A model generated the notes under the pieces. It was not told the origin of the DNA and made no database searches. It was given only the letters and a program-made list of their open reading frames with translations. Shown here in pieces: positions 26,406-35,007 of a stretch of 64,000 nt of DNA. Position numbers and translations under genes: made by a program. The DNA is from an uncultured bacterium (lineage in GTDB: Bacteria > Bacillota > Clostridia > Oscillospirales > Ruminococcaceae). How positions within the stretch are numbered: position 1 is the first letter of the stretch; the number at the start of each line of letters is the position of its first letter. The stretch covers positions 1-64,000 of the forward strand of contig CAJMLQ010000001.1 of assembly GCA_905214265.1 (NCBI GenBank), in the 5' to 3' direction.

Positions 26406-28406
26406 GTGAGTTCATTGCATAAAATCGGAGTCTTTGTCTGTTGGTGTGGCAGCAACATCGCGGCGACCGTTGACGTCGCAGCCGTTGCGGAAGCGATGAA
26501 GGCGGAACCCAATGTCGTTTACGCCACCGACTATCAGTATATGTGCTCGGAGGGCGGCCAGTCCAAGATCCGCCAGGCCATTAAGGAATACGGACTGACC
26601 GGCGTTGTCGTCTGCTCCTGCTCCCCCCGGATGCACGAGGCGACCTTCCGGAAAACGGCGCAGGCCGCCGGGCTGAACCCTTATATGGTGGAGATCGCCA
26701 ATATCCGCGAGCACTGCTCGTGGATCCACAAGGATAAAATGGATGCCACGGCCAAGGCCATCGTTCTGGCCCGCACCGCCATCGCCAAGCTGAACTTGAA
26801 CCAGCCCCTGACGGCGGGGGAAAGCAGCGTGGTCAAGCGGGCTCTGGTCATTGGCGGCGGCATCGCGGGCATCCAGTCCGCCCTGGATATCGCCGAGGCG
26901 GGCTACGAGGTCGACATTGTGGAGAAAACCCCGACCATCGGCGGCCGTATGGCCCAGCTGGATAAGACCTTCCCGACCCTGGACTGCGCGGCCTGCATCC
27001 TGACCCCCAAAATGGTGGACGCCGCCCAGAACGAGAAGATCACCCTGTATACATACAGCGAGATGGAGTCGGTTTCCGGCTTCGTGGGCAATTTCACTGC
27101 CAAGATCCGGAAAAAAGCCCGCTACATCAAAGAGGACCTCTGCACCGGCTGCGGCCTTTGCACCGAAAAATGTCCTTCCCGCAAGGCGAAAAACGAGTTC
27201 AACATGGGCCTTAACACCCGGGGCGCCGTGTACATTCCCTTCGCGCAGGCGATCCCCAATGTCCCGGTCATCGATACGGAGCAGTGCATCCACTTCAAAA
27301 CCGGAAAGTGCGGCCTCTGCCAGATGAACTGCTCGGCCAAGGCTATCGATTTTGAGCAGAAGGACGAGATCATCGAGCGCCAGTACGGTGCCATCGTCGT
27401 GGCCACTGGCTTCCGGCCCATTTCTCTGGAGAAGTTCGACGAGTTTGGCTACTCACAGAATCCCGACGTGGTCACCTCGTTGGAGTTCGAGCGCATTATG
27501 AACGCTGCCGGCCCCACCAAGGGCCAGCTGGTTCGGCCCTCTGACGGGAAGCACCCCCACAGCATCGTCTTTGTCCAGTGCGTCGGCTCCCGGGACACCT
27601 CCGGCTGCGGCAAGCCTTACTGCTCCAAGATATGCTGTATGTACACCGCAAAGCACGCCATGCTGGTGCGGGAAAAATATCCGGATGTGGAAGTCCACGT
27701 CTTCTACATCGACGTCCGGACCCCCGGCAAGAACTTTGATGAGTTCTACCGCCGCGCCGTCGAGCAGTACGACGTCGATTACATCAAGGGCATGGTGGGC
27801 AAGGTGTCCAGCCACGGGGATAAACTCCGGGTCCAGGGCTCCGACCTCATCGCCGACAAGCAGGTCGTCATCGACGCGGATATGGTGGTTCTGGCCGCAG
27901 CTATTGAGCCGGATCCGGAGGTCAGAAAGATCGCTACCATGCTCACCGCCAGCATCGACACCAACAATTTCCTCACTGAGGCCCACCCGAAGCTTCGCCC
28001 CGTGGAGAGCCCCACAGCCGGCGTGTTTCTCTCAGGCGTCTGCCAGGGACCCAAAGACATCCCCGAAACTGTGGCCCAGGCTTCCGCCGCGGCCGCCAAG
28101 GTCATTGGACTGCTGGCCAAGGATAAGCTCAAGAGCAATCCCTGTGTTGCACATTCCGACGAGATGCTCTGCAACGGCTGTTCGGCCTGTGAAAAGGTCT
28201 GCCCTTACGGTGCCATCAGCTACATCGATAAGGAATTCCGGGTCCCCGGCCCTAAAAAGACCGAGATCCGCCGGATCGCCATGGTCAACGAGGCGATCTG
28301 CCAGGGCTGCGGCGCCTGTACGGTCACCTGTCCCTCCGGCGCAATGGATCTGAAGGGATTCTCGACCAAACAAATCATGGCGGAGGTGGACGCGATATGT
28401 CGATAG
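26406..28406 (+). CDS. hdrA: Heterodisulfide reductase subunit A-like flavoprotein (HdrA), electron-bifurcating type
   Basis: A protein of about 666 residues with the HdrA order: an N-terminal domain starting KIGVFVCWCGSNIAATVD, a Cys-rich insert, a thioredoxin-reductase-like FAD domain (VIGGGIAGIQSALD near residue 150), the conserved LDCAACILTPKM, a 4Fe-4S motif CTGCGLCTEKCP near residue 246, and two C-terminal ferredoxin motifs CNGCSACEKVCP and CQGCGACTVTCP near residues 585 and 635. In methanogens and Flx systems the HdrA flavin splits electron pairs between a high- and a low-potential acceptor. Start is uncertain: ATG 26400 lies too close to AAAGGA, so I use GTG 26406; TTG 26415 is also possible. 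Overlaps the next gene by 10 bases. Confidence 0.93.
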   Translation: MSSLHKIGVFVCWCGSNIAATVDVAAVAEAMKAEPNVVYATDYQYMCSEGGQSKIRQAIKEYGLTGVVVCSCSPRMHEATFRKTAQAAGLNPYMVEIANIREHCSWIHKDKMDATAKAIVLARTAIAKLNLNQPLTAGESSVVKRALVIGGGIAGIQSALDIAEAGYEVDIVEKTPTIGGRMAQLDKTFPTLDCAACILTPKMVDAAQNEKITLYTYSEMESVSGFVGNFTAKIRKKARYIKEDLCTGCGLCTEKCPSRKAKNEFNMGLNTRGAVYIPFAQAIPNVPVIDTEQCIHFKTGKCGLCQMNCSAKAIDFEQKDEIIERQYGAIVVATGFRPISLEKFDEFGYSQNPDVVTSLEFERIMNAAGPTKGQLVRPSDGKHPHSIVFVQCVGSRDTSGCGKPYCSKICCMYTAKHAMLVREKYPDVEVHVFYIDVRTPGKNFDEFYRRAVEQYDVDYIKGMVGKVSSHGDKLRVQGSDLIADKQVVIDADMVVLAAAIEPDPEVRKIATMLTASIDTNNFLTEAHPKLRPVESPTAGVFLSGVCQGPKDIPETVAQASAAAAKVIGLLAKDKLKSNPCVAHSDEMLCNGCSACEKVCPYGAISYIDKEFRVPGPKKTEIRRIAMVNEAICQGCGACTVTCPSGAMDLKGFSTKQIMAEVDAICR

Positions 28407-28852
28407 AAGAAACCAAAAAGGAATATAGGCCCCTGATCGTGGCGTTTTGCTGCAACTGGTGCAGCTACGCCGGCGCCGACCTAGCCGGCACCAGCCGCCT
28501 GTCCTATCCCGCCGATGTGAAGATCATCCGGGTACCCTGCTCCTGCCGGGTCAACCCTCTCTTTATTCTCCGGGCGTTCCAGCGGGGCGCCGATGGCGTC
28601 ATCATCGCCGGGTGCCATCCCGGGGACTGCCACTACACCAGCGGCAACTACTATGCGCGCCGTCGGATGACCCTGCTGTTCAGTATGTTGGACTACCTGG
28701 GCATCGAACGGGCGCGCACCCGCGTGGAGTGGATCTCTGCGGCGGAGGGCGTGAAATTCTCCACCACCATGAACGAATTCGCTAAGACCATCCATGCGCT
28801 GGGCGAAAATAAGAAGCTGGAGGATCTCAGATGCAAAGAATTGTTGAAATAA
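28397..28852 (+). CDS. MvhD/FlxD-like [2Fe-2S] electron-transfer protein
   Basis: A 151-residue protein of the methyl-viologen-reducing hydrogenase delta-subunit family. FCCNWCSYAGADLAG near residue 17, RVPCSCRVNP near 46 and GCHPGDCHY near 74 supply the five cysteines of the [2Fe-2S] site. MvhD links hydrogenase to HdrA in methanogens; FlxD links the FlxABC flavoprotein to HdrA in Desulfovibrio-type clusters. No hydrogenase large subunit is near, and Flx-like genes follow, so FlxD is the fitting role. It overlaps both neighbours. Confidence 0.92.
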   Translation: MSIEETKKEYRPLIVAFCCNWCSYAGADLAGTSRLSYPADVKIIRVPCSCRVNPLFILRAFQRGADGVIIAGCHPGDCHYTSGNYYARRRMTLLFSMLDYLGIERARTRVEWISAAEGVKFSTTMNEFAKTIHALGENKKLEDLRCKELLK

Positions 28853-29820
28853 TCAAAGAGAAAGCCGGGAAACTCCTTGCGGACGGCACGGTGGACCGGG
28901 TCATCGGCTGGAAGGACGGCGAGTTCTTTTACGATCCCACCCCGGCGGTGTTTGAAACTGCCGGAGAGCTGGAAAGCCTCCGCTATGACGGCTTCTGCAG
29001 TGCCAATTTGAGCAAATATCTCATCGCAGAGAGCAAAAAGGACGGCAAAATTTTGGCGCTTTTGAAGCCCTGCGACACCTACAGCTTTAACCAGCTCGTC
29101 AAGGAGCACCGCGTGGACCGGGAGAAGGTCTACGTCCTGGGCGTGGAGTGCCGCGGCAAGGCGGATATCAACAAGATCCGCGAATTGGGCATCAAGGGGA
29201 TTGAGAGCATTGAGGAGCTGCCCGGCGACGAGTTGCTCTGCCGCACCATCTACGGCGACAAGACCTGCAAGCTGAGCGACGTCCTGCTGGAGAAGTGCCT
29301 CTGCTGCAAGGGCAAGGCCTTCGCCGCCTCCGACGACCAGGCCCTCACCGGCGAGCCCATGCCCGAAGCCCCCAAGGACCGCTTCGCTATGGTAGCCAAG
29401 CTGGAAATGATGACCCCCGACGAGCGGTTCGAGTTCTGGCGGGGCGAGCTTTCCCGCTGCATCCGCTGCAACGCCTGCCGCAATGTCTGCCCGGCCTGCT
29501 CCTGCCTGAAGTGCGTCTTTGACAACGACGCTTCCGGCGTTGCCAGCAAGGCCAACGCCGATGATTTTGAGGAAAACCTGTTCCACATCATCCGCGCCTT
29601 CCACGTGGCGGGCCGCTGCACCGACTGCGGCGAATGTTCAAGAGTCTGCCCGCAGCACATTCCGCTGCACCTGCTGAACCGCAAGTTCATCAAGGACATC
29701 AACGAGCTCTACGGCGAATACCAGGCCGGAGCGGACACCACCTCCCGGGGGCCGCTCACCGATTACACCACCGATGACGTGGAGCCCAGTATCGTCATGA
29801 CAAGGGGAGGGGAAGAGTAA
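28831..29820 (+). CDS. Iron-sulfur electron-transfer protein, F420 hydrogenase/dehydrogenase beta-like (Flx subunit)
   Basis: A 329-residue protein. The N-terminal 150 residues resemble the coenzyme F420 hydrogenase/formate dehydrogenase beta family (ALLKPCDTYSFNQLVKEHRV near residue 75, VLGVECRGK near 105). Cysteines CLCCKGK lie near 153, and two ferredoxin motifs CIRCNACRNVCP near 210 and CTDCGECSRVCP near 265. Such proteins carry electrons between a flavoprotein and an Fe-S chain; F420 itself is unlikely in this organism. By position it corresponds to the FlxB/FlxC group; I do not assign a letter. It overlaps the MvhD-like gene, and its stop shares a base with the next start. Confidence 0.85.
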   Translation: MQRIVEIIKEKAGKLLADGTVDRVIGWKDGEFFYDPTPAVFETAGELESLRYDGFCSANLSKYLIAESKKDGKILALLKPCDTYSFNQLVKEHRVDREKVYVLGVECRGKADINKIRELGIKGIESIEELPGDELLCRTIYGDKTCKLSDVLLEKCLCCKGKAFAASDDQALTGEPMPEAPKDRFAMVAKLEMMTPDERFEFWRGELSRCIRCNACRNVCPACSCLKCVFDNDASGVASKANADDFEENLFHIIRAFHVAGRCTDCGECSRVCPQHIPLHLLNRKFIKDINELYGEYQAGADTTSRGPLTDYTTDDVEPSIVMTRGGEE

Positions 29821-30848
29821 TGTATCAGATCGCAAAAACGCGTCTGGGCGAGTTGTTTGCCCGCATCGCCGAGTCCGGCGAGCTGATCCTGCCGCTGGAA
29901 AATAGCGGCATCTCCCAGTACGGGACCTGGACCCCGGAAGCGGACGTCCGTCTGGACCGGCTCAACACCGTCCGGTCCGCCAAGGACTGCTTCTTCCCCC
30001 AGACGGAGAACCTGGCCGCCTTCCGGATGGAAGGAAAGACCATCTCCGTCATTGACCAGCGCAAACCCTGCGCACCGTTCACCGTGTTCGGCGTCCGGGC
30101 CTGCGATGCGGCCAGCTTCGGGATCCTCGACCGGGTGTTCCTGGCGGAGCCGGTGGACACCTATTACCAGTCCCGTAGAGAAGCCGGCACCATCGTCACC
30201 CTGGCCTGCGATGAGCCGGAGGAAACCTGCTTCTGCGGCGTTTTCGGCATCGACGCGGCGAATCCCGGCGGCGACGTTTCCTGCTGGATGGACGGCGAAA
30301 CCCTTTACTGGGAAAGCCTCACCGAAAAGGGCGCGGCCCTGACCGAAAAGGTAAAAGATCTGCTGGAAGAGGGCGACACTGCGGCGCTGGAGGCGCACAA
30401 AGCCGCCATTTCCGCCATCCTCGACAAGCTGCCGCTAAAAAACCTCAGCCTGAAGGGCTTTGACGGCAACGCCACCGAGGCGCTCTTCGACCGTCCGGAG
30501 TGGGCGGAACTGGCCGAGGCCTGCATTGGCTGCGGCACCTGCACCTTTGTCTGCCCCACCTGCCAGTGCTACGACATCCGGGATTTCGACACCGGCCACG
30601 GCATCCAGCGGTTCCGCTGCTGGGACTCCTGTATGTACTCCGATTTCACCAAGATGGCCCACGGAAACCCCCGTCTGACCCAGAAGGAGCGGTTCCGCCA
30701 GCGGTTCATGCACAAGCTGGTCTACTACCCCGCCAACAACGACGGGCTGTACTCCTGCGTTGGCTGCGGCCGCTGCCTTGCCAAGTGTCCGATCTCGATG
30801 AATATTGTAAAAGTAATCAAGACCCTGGGGGTGAAAGACCATGAGTAA
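29820..30848 (+). CDS. AsrA/HydB-like 4Fe-4S protein (Flx subunit)
   Basis: A 342-residue protein like anaerobic sulfite reductase subunit A and the beta subunit of sulfhydrogenase. The N-terminal part has GVRACDAASFGILDRVF near residue 97 and ACDEPEETCFCGVFG near 130; the C-terminal half has ferredoxin motifs CIGCGTCTFVCPTCQC near 236 and CVGCGRCLAKCP near 313. In that family this subunit carries electrons between the NAD(P)H flavoprotein, encoded next, and the partner enzyme. No siroheme sulfite reductase (AsrC) or hydrogenase subunits are present, supporting a Flx role. It overlaps the next gene by 8 bases. Confidence 0.88.
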   Translation: MYQIAKTRLGELFARIAESGELILPLENSGISQYGTWTPEADVRLDRLNTVRSAKDCFFPQTENLAAFRMEGKTISVIDQRKPCAPFTVFGVRACDAASFGILDRVFLAEPVDTYYQSRREAGTIVTLACDEPEETCFCGVFGIDAANPGGDVSCWMDGETLYWESLTEKGAALTEKVKDLLEEGDTAALEAHKAAISAILDKLPLKNLSLKGFDGNATEALFDRPEWAELAEACIGCGTCTFVCPTCQCYDIRDFDTGHGIQRFRCWDSCMYSDFTKMAHGNPRLTQKERFRQRFMHKLVYYPANNDGLYSCVGCGRCLAKCPISMNIVKVIKTLGVKDHE

Positions 30849-31677
30849 TCTGCCAAACGAGACCCTGATCCCCCACGTCGGCGTTGTTACCGATGTCCGG
30901 ATCGATACGCCGGACGTCCGGACTTTCCGCGTTACGGCGCTGGACGGCGGAGTCTGCTTCAAGCATATCCCGGGCCAGTGTGCCATGCTGTCCATCCCCG
31001 GCGTGGGCGAGGCGATGTTCTCCATCACCTCCTCCCCGACCAACACCGAATTCATGGAATTCTCCATCAAAAAGTGCGGCTGCCTGACCGAGTGGCTCCA
31101 TATGATGGAGCCGGGCCAACAGGTCACCATCCGCGGGCCCTACGGCAACGGCTTTCCCGTGGAAAGCGATTTCAAGGGAAAGGATCTGCTCTTCATCGCC
31201 GGCGGCATCGGTCTCGCGCCTCTCCGTTCGGTTATCAACTATGTCCGCCACTACCGCGAAAACTACGGAAAAGTGGATATCGTCTACGGCTCCCGCAGCA
31301 AGGAGGACTTGGTGGACTACAACGAAATCCTCACCGAGTGGTGCAACGAGGAGGGCATCAGCGTCCACCTCACCATCGACCGGGAGCAGGAGGGCTGGGA
31401 CGGCCATGTAGGTTTTGTTCCCAACTACGTCAAGGAGCTGGGCTTCGACACCAATAAGACCGCCATCATCTGCGGTCCTCCCATCATGATTAAGTTCACC
31501 CTGGCCGGGCTGCAGGAACTGGGCTTCGACAAGACCCAGGTCTTTACCACCATGGAGCTGAAGATGAAATGCGGCGTGGGCAAATGCGGCCGGTGCAACA
31601 TCGGCTCAAAGTACGTCTGCAAGGACGGCCCGGTTTTCCGCTGCGACCAGCTCGATGAGCTGCCGAACGAATATTGA
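30841..31677 (+). CDS. FAD/NAD(P)H oxidoreductase, FlxA/AsrB/HydG-like
   Basis: A 278-residue ferredoxin-NADP reductase-type flavoprotein. The FAD-binding barrel (MFSITSSPTN near residue 60) is followed by the NAD(P) domain with IAGGIGLAPLRSVI near 120 and CGPPIMIKFT near 217. The C-terminal CGVGKCGRCNIG and a later Cys near residue 262 bind a [2Fe-2S] cluster, as in AsrB and hydrogenase gamma subunits. It would be the entry point for NADH or NADPH electrons into the HdrABC-MvhD-like chain. The cofactor is not readable with confidence; NADH is suggested by the Rex link. Confidence 0.92.
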   Translation: MSNLPNETLIPHVGVVTDVRIDTPDVRTFRVTALDGGVCFKHIPGQCAMLSIPGVGEAMFSITSSPTNTEFMEFSIKKCGCLTEWLHMMEPGQQVTIRGPYGNGFPVESDFKGKDLLFIAGGIGLAPLRSVINYVRHYRENYGKVDIVYGSRSKEDLVDYNEILTEWCNEEGISVHLTIDREQEGWDGHVGFVPNYVKELGFDTNKTAIICGPPIMIKFTLAGLQELGFDKTQVFTTMELKMKCGVGKCGRCNIGSKYVCKDGPVFRCDQLDELPNEY

Positions 31678-31698
31678 TCCGGAAGAGAGGTCTACAAT

Positions 31699-32373
31699 AT
31701 GGAACAAATGGTTAACGTCTTTCTGATGGGCAAAAAGTACGAAGTCCCCGCTAGTCTCACCATTATGAAGGCGATGGAATATGCAGGCTACCAGCTCATC
31801 CGCGGCTGCGGCTGCCGCAACGGCTTCTGTGGAGCCTGTGCCACTATCTACCGCATCAAGGGCGACCGCGAGCTGAAGGTCTGCCTGGCCTGCCAGACGC
31901 AGGTTGAGGACAATATGTATGTGGCGACCCTGCCCTTCTTCCCGCTGGTGAAGCAGGTCTACGACATCGAAAAGGTCAAGCCCACCGAGCAGATCATGAT
32001 GCAGCTTTACCCCGAGATCTACGCCTGCATCGGCTGCAACGCCTGCACTAAGAGCTGCACCCAGGGCCTCAACGTCATGCAGTACATCGCATACGCACAG
32101 CGCGGCGAGTATGAGAAGTGTGCCGAGGAGTCCTTTGATTGCGTCATGTGCGGTGTCTGCTCCTCCCGCTGCCCCGCCGGCATCTCCCATCCGCAGGTGG
32201 CTATGCTGGCCCGCCGCCTCAACGGCAAGTATCTGGCTCCGAAATCCGGCCATCTGGAAGCCCGGGTCCAGGAGATCCGCGACGGCAATTTCAACGAACT
32301 GCTGGAGAGCCTGATGCAGAAGCCCATCGAGGAAATACAGGAACTTTATAATCACCGCGAGATCGAGAAGTAA
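31699..32373 (+). CDS. Fumarate reductase/succinate dehydrogenase-type iron-sulfur subunit, soluble form
   Basis: A 224-residue Fe-S protein. Near the N-terminus a plant-type [2Fe-2S] motif (CGCRNGFCGAC at residues 37-47, then CLAC at 62-65) is followed by two ferredoxin motifs, CIGCNACTKSC near 110 and CVMCGVCSSRCP near 148. The last part looks more like HdrC than the 4Fe-4S/3Fe-4S domain of membrane SdhB. Thiol:fumarate reductase of methanogens also joins SdhB-like and Hdr-like parts, so the layout is meaningful here. Next to the flavoprotein subunit; no haem-binding membrane anchor gene is present. Likely passes electrons from the Hdr/Flx complex to the FAD subunit. Confidence 0.85.
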   Translation: MEQMVNVFLMGKKYEVPASLTIMKAMEYAGYQLIRGCGCRNGFCGACATIYRIKGDRELKVCLACQTQVEDNMYVATLPFFPLVKQVYDIEKVKPTEQIMMQLYPEIYACIGCNACTKSCTQGLNVMQYIAYAQRGEYEKCAEESFDCVMCGVCSSRCPAGISHPQVAMLARRLNGKYLAPKSGHLEARVQEIRDGNFNELLESLMQKPIEEIQELYNHREIEK

Positions 32374-32386
32374 GGAGGGAACCACG

Positions 32387-33982
32387 ATGTACACCAACGA
32401 AATGCTGGAATCCATGAAAAAGGTGGAGGCGGCCCGTGCGGAAAACGCCGTTCTGGAACCCCGCCGGATGACCGCTGAGGAAAAGGACAACCTCCTGAAA
32501 ACCTACCACCCTGACTACAAGCAGGACGAGTTCGCCGTTCTGCAGATCGGCCCCAACAAAGGCGAAAAAGTCCCCACCGAGCTGGCGGCTCTGCTCCAGG
32601 CCAATTCCCGGGTGAACCCCGCAGAGATCGACCTGTCCAATCCTGACTATGACGTGGACGTTCTCGTTATCGGCGGCGGCGGCGCGGGTGCTTCCGCGGC
32701 TATCGAAGCCGACAACAACGGTGCCAAGGCGATGATCGTCACCAAGCTCCGTCTGGGCGACGCCAACACCATGATGGCGGAAGGCGGCATCCAGGCGGCT
32801 GACAAGGAAAACGACTCCCCGGCAATCCACTATTTGGACGCCTTCGGCGGCGGACATTTTGCCGCCAAGCCGGAGCTCCTTTACCGGCTGGTCACCGAAG
32901 CACCGGAAGCGATCCAGTGGCTCAACGATCTGGGCGTCGAGTTCGACAAGGACAAAGACGGCACCATGATCACCACCCACGGCGGCGGCACCTCCCGCAA
33001 GCGTATGCACGCGGCCAAGGACTACTCCGGCGCGGAGATCATGCGGACCCTCCGGGACGAGGTCTTGAACCGTGAGATCCCGGTAGTGGACTTCACCGCC
33101 GCCATCGAGCTGATCCTCGACAACGAGGGCAAGGCGGCCGGCGCGGTGCTTCTGAACATGGAGACCAAGGAGATCCTCATCGCCAAGGCCAAGACCGTCA
33201 TCATCGCCACCGGCGGCGCGGGACGGCTGCACTATCAGGGCTTCCCCACCTCCAATCACTACGGCGCGACTGCGGACGGTCTGGTTCTGGGCTACCGCGC
33301 GGGCGCCAAGCTGCTTTACGCGGACACTCTCCAGTACCACCCCACCGGCGCGGCTTATCCTGAGCAGATCTTCGGCGCGCTGGTCACGGAGAAGGTCCGC
33401 TCCCTGGGCGCCAAGCTCATCAACGTGGACGGCGAGGCCTTCATGCATCCGCTGGAGACCCGTGACGTTTCCGCTGCCTCCATCATTCGAGAATGCTCCA
33501 CCAACGGCAAGGGCGTCCGCACCCCTGGCGGCGTGGGTGTCTGGCTGGATACCCCGATGATCGAGCTGAAAAACGGCGAAGGCACCATTGAAAAGCGCAT
33601 CCCCGCTATGATGCGGATGTTTGGGAAATACGGCATCGATATCCGGAAGGAGCCGATCCTGGTCTATCCGACTCTCCACTACCAGAACGGAGGCCTGGAT
33701 ATTTCCGCGGACGGCATGACCAGCGTGGAAAATCTCTTTGTCGCGGGCGAAGCTGTCGGGGGCATCCATGGGCGCAACCGGCTTATGGGCAACTCGCTGC
33801 TGGACATCATTGTCTTCGGGCGCAGCGCCGGACGTAACGCTTCGGAAAAGAGCAAAAGCGTGAAGACCGGCAAGCTGTCCCTGGATCATGTGACCCGGTT
33901 CGCTGCGGAGGCGGAAGCCGCCGGTATCCACAGTGACGCAGTTTCTCCGAAGCTGCTGCCGGATTACGCACGCAAAAAATAA
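32387..33982 (+). CDS. Fumarate reductase-type flavoprotein subunit, non-covalent FAD form
   Basis: A 531-residue FAD protein of the SdhA/FrdA/NadB superfamily. After an extension of about 88 residues absent from SdhA comes GGGGAGASAAIEA (residues 97-107). Catalytic positions match fumarate reductases: HPTG at 318-321, Arg338 in EKVRSLGAKL (proton-donor position), His431 in PTLHYQNGG and Arg465 in GRNRLMGNSLLD. The His that carries covalent FAD in FrdA/SdhA (SHTVAAQGGI) is Asn here (ANTMMAEGGI, Asn127), so FAD should be non-covalent. The set supports fumarate reduction; aspartate oxidase is less likely because no nadA/nadC genes are near. Confidence 0.87.
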   Translation: MYTNEMLESMKKVEAARAENAVLEPRRMTAEEKDNLLKTYHPDYKQDEFAVLQIGPNKGEKVPTELAALLQANSRVNPAEIDLSNPDYDVDVLVIGGGGAGASAAIEADNNGAKAMIVTKLRLGDANTMMAEGGIQAADKENDSPAIHYLDAFGGGHFAAKPELLYRLVTEAPEAIQWLNDLGVEFDKDKDGTMITTHGGGTSRKRMHAAKDYSGAEIMRTLRDEVLNREIPVVDFTAAIELILDNEGKAAGAVLLNMETKEILIAKAKTVIIATGGAGRLHYQGFPTSNHYGATADGLVLGYRAGAKLLYADTLQYHPTGAAYPEQIFGALVTEKVRSLGAKLINVDGEAFMHPLETRDVSAASIIRECSTNGKGVRTPGGVGVWLDTPMIELKNGEGTIEKRIPAMMRMFGKYGIDIRKEPILVYPTLHYQNGGLDISADGMTSVENLFVAGEAVGGIHGRNRLMGNSLLDIIVFGRSAGRNASEKSKSVKTGKLSLDHVTRFAAEAEAAGIHSDAVSPKLLPDYARKK

Positions 33983-34003
33983 AATACGATTTGAGGAGAA
34001 AAC

Positions 34004-34330
34004 ATGACTGATCTATTTGAAGCGCTGATGATCCTCTGCTTCGGTCTTTCCTGGCCGATTTCCATCCGCAAATCCTGGACATCCCGGACCGCCAAGGGCA
34101 AGAGCCTATTTTTTGAGGTTTTCCTGTTAGTTGGTTACATCTTTGGAATTGCGCGGAAGGCCATTCTCTTTTCCGCAGCAATTTCCAGCGGGCAGTCGGA
34201 AAGTTTTCTGTTCTATCTGGGATGGTTTTTCTATGTCCTGAACTTTGTTGAAATCTCCATTGACGTGGCACTGTATTTCCGCAACGTCAAGCTGGATAAA
34301 GCGAGAGAAGCCGGACAGGCGGCGCAGTAA
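34004..34330 (+). CDS. Small membrane protein, PQ-loop-like
   Basis: A 108-residue protein with three or four hydrophobic segments. The N-terminal stretch LMILCFGLSWPISIRKSW followed by SRTAKGKS resembles the PQ-loop turn of SemiSWEET-like families, where Pro-Gln or Pro-Ile precedes a short basic loop. It contains no histidine, so it cannot be a haem-b anchor for the preceding fumarate reductase pair. A transport or membrane-docking role for the complex is conceivable but not shown. It is 21 bases after the flavoprotein gene and 17 bases before rex. Confidence 0.7.
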   Translation: MTDLFEALMILCFGLSWPISIRKSWTSRTAKGKSLFFEVFLLVGYIFGIARKAILFSAAISSGQSESFLFYLGWFFYVLNFVEISIDVALYFRNVKLDKAREAGQAAQ

Positions 34331-34347
34331 GCCGGGTAGGAGGAAGC

Positions 34348-34977
34348 ATGGAAACGCGATCTGTGTCGAAACAAACGCTGGAACGCCTTCCGAACTATCT
34401 GAATTTTTTGAAATCCCTGCCGGAGGACGGCAACGTCAACATTTCCGCAACGGCTATTGCCGAGGCGCTGGGACTCAACGATGTCCAGGTTCGGAAGGAT
34501 CTGGCTGCGGTCAGCTCCGGCGGCCGTCCGAAAATCGGATATGTGACCCGGAATCTCGCTGCGGATATAGAAGCGTTTTTGGGCTATCACGATGTGGGAA
34601 GCGCGGTTTTGGTAGGCGCGGGGAATCTGGGTCGGGCGCTGTTGTCTTACAGTGGATTTTCCAGCTATGGGCTGGAGATCGTGGCTGCTTTCGACAAGGA
34701 TGAGCACATTATTGGGGCGGCTATTTCCGGGAAACAGGTGCTCCCCGTGGATAAGCTTGCGGATTTGTGCTGCCGGATGCAGATCCACATCGGGATCGTT
34801 GTGGTTCCGGCGGCGGAAGCTCAGGCGGTGTGCGACATTTTGGTCAGCAGCGGAGTCCTTGCCATTTGGAATTTTGCGCCGGTACATCTGAATGTGCCGG
34901 ATAATGTGCTGGTGCGCAACGAAGATATCGCCGGGTCGCTTGCGGTGCTGGCAAAGCGGCTGGCCGAGAGGCTGTAG
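34348..34977 (+). CDS. rex: Redox-sensing transcriptional repressor Rex
   Basis: A 209-residue Rex. The N-terminal winged helix (TLERLPNYLNFLKSL, then NISATAIAEALGLNDVQVRK) is followed by an NADH-binding Rossmann domain with LVGAGNLGRALLSY near residue 92 and a C-terminal swap helix (EDIAGSLAVLAKRL). Rex binds TTGTTAA-type operators when NADH is low and leaves them when NADH rises. A good candidate operator lies before this same operon at 22417-22434, so the gene probably controls its own transcript. Start ATG 34348 follows TAGGAGG. Confidence 0.95.
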   Translation: METRSVSKQTLERLPNYLNFLKSLPEDGNVNISATAIAEALGLNDVQVRKDLAAVSSGGRPKIGYVTRNLAADIEAFLGYHDVGSAVLVGAGNLGRALLSYSGFSSYGLEIVAAFDKDEHIIGAAISGKQVLPVDKLADLCCRMQIHIGIVVVPAAEAQAVCDILVSSGVLAIWNFAPVHLNVPDNVLVRNEDIAGSLAVLAKRLAERL

Positions 34978-35007
34978 CATCAACAAGACAGACAAGGGGA
35001 GTCCATT

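Noticed and set aside
28397..31677. A sulfite reductase (AsrABC) or NiFe hydrogenase operon
   Set aside because: AsrA- and AsrB-like proteins are present, but no siroheme subunit or hydrogenase large/small subunit is. The HdrABC and MvhD-like context fits Flx.
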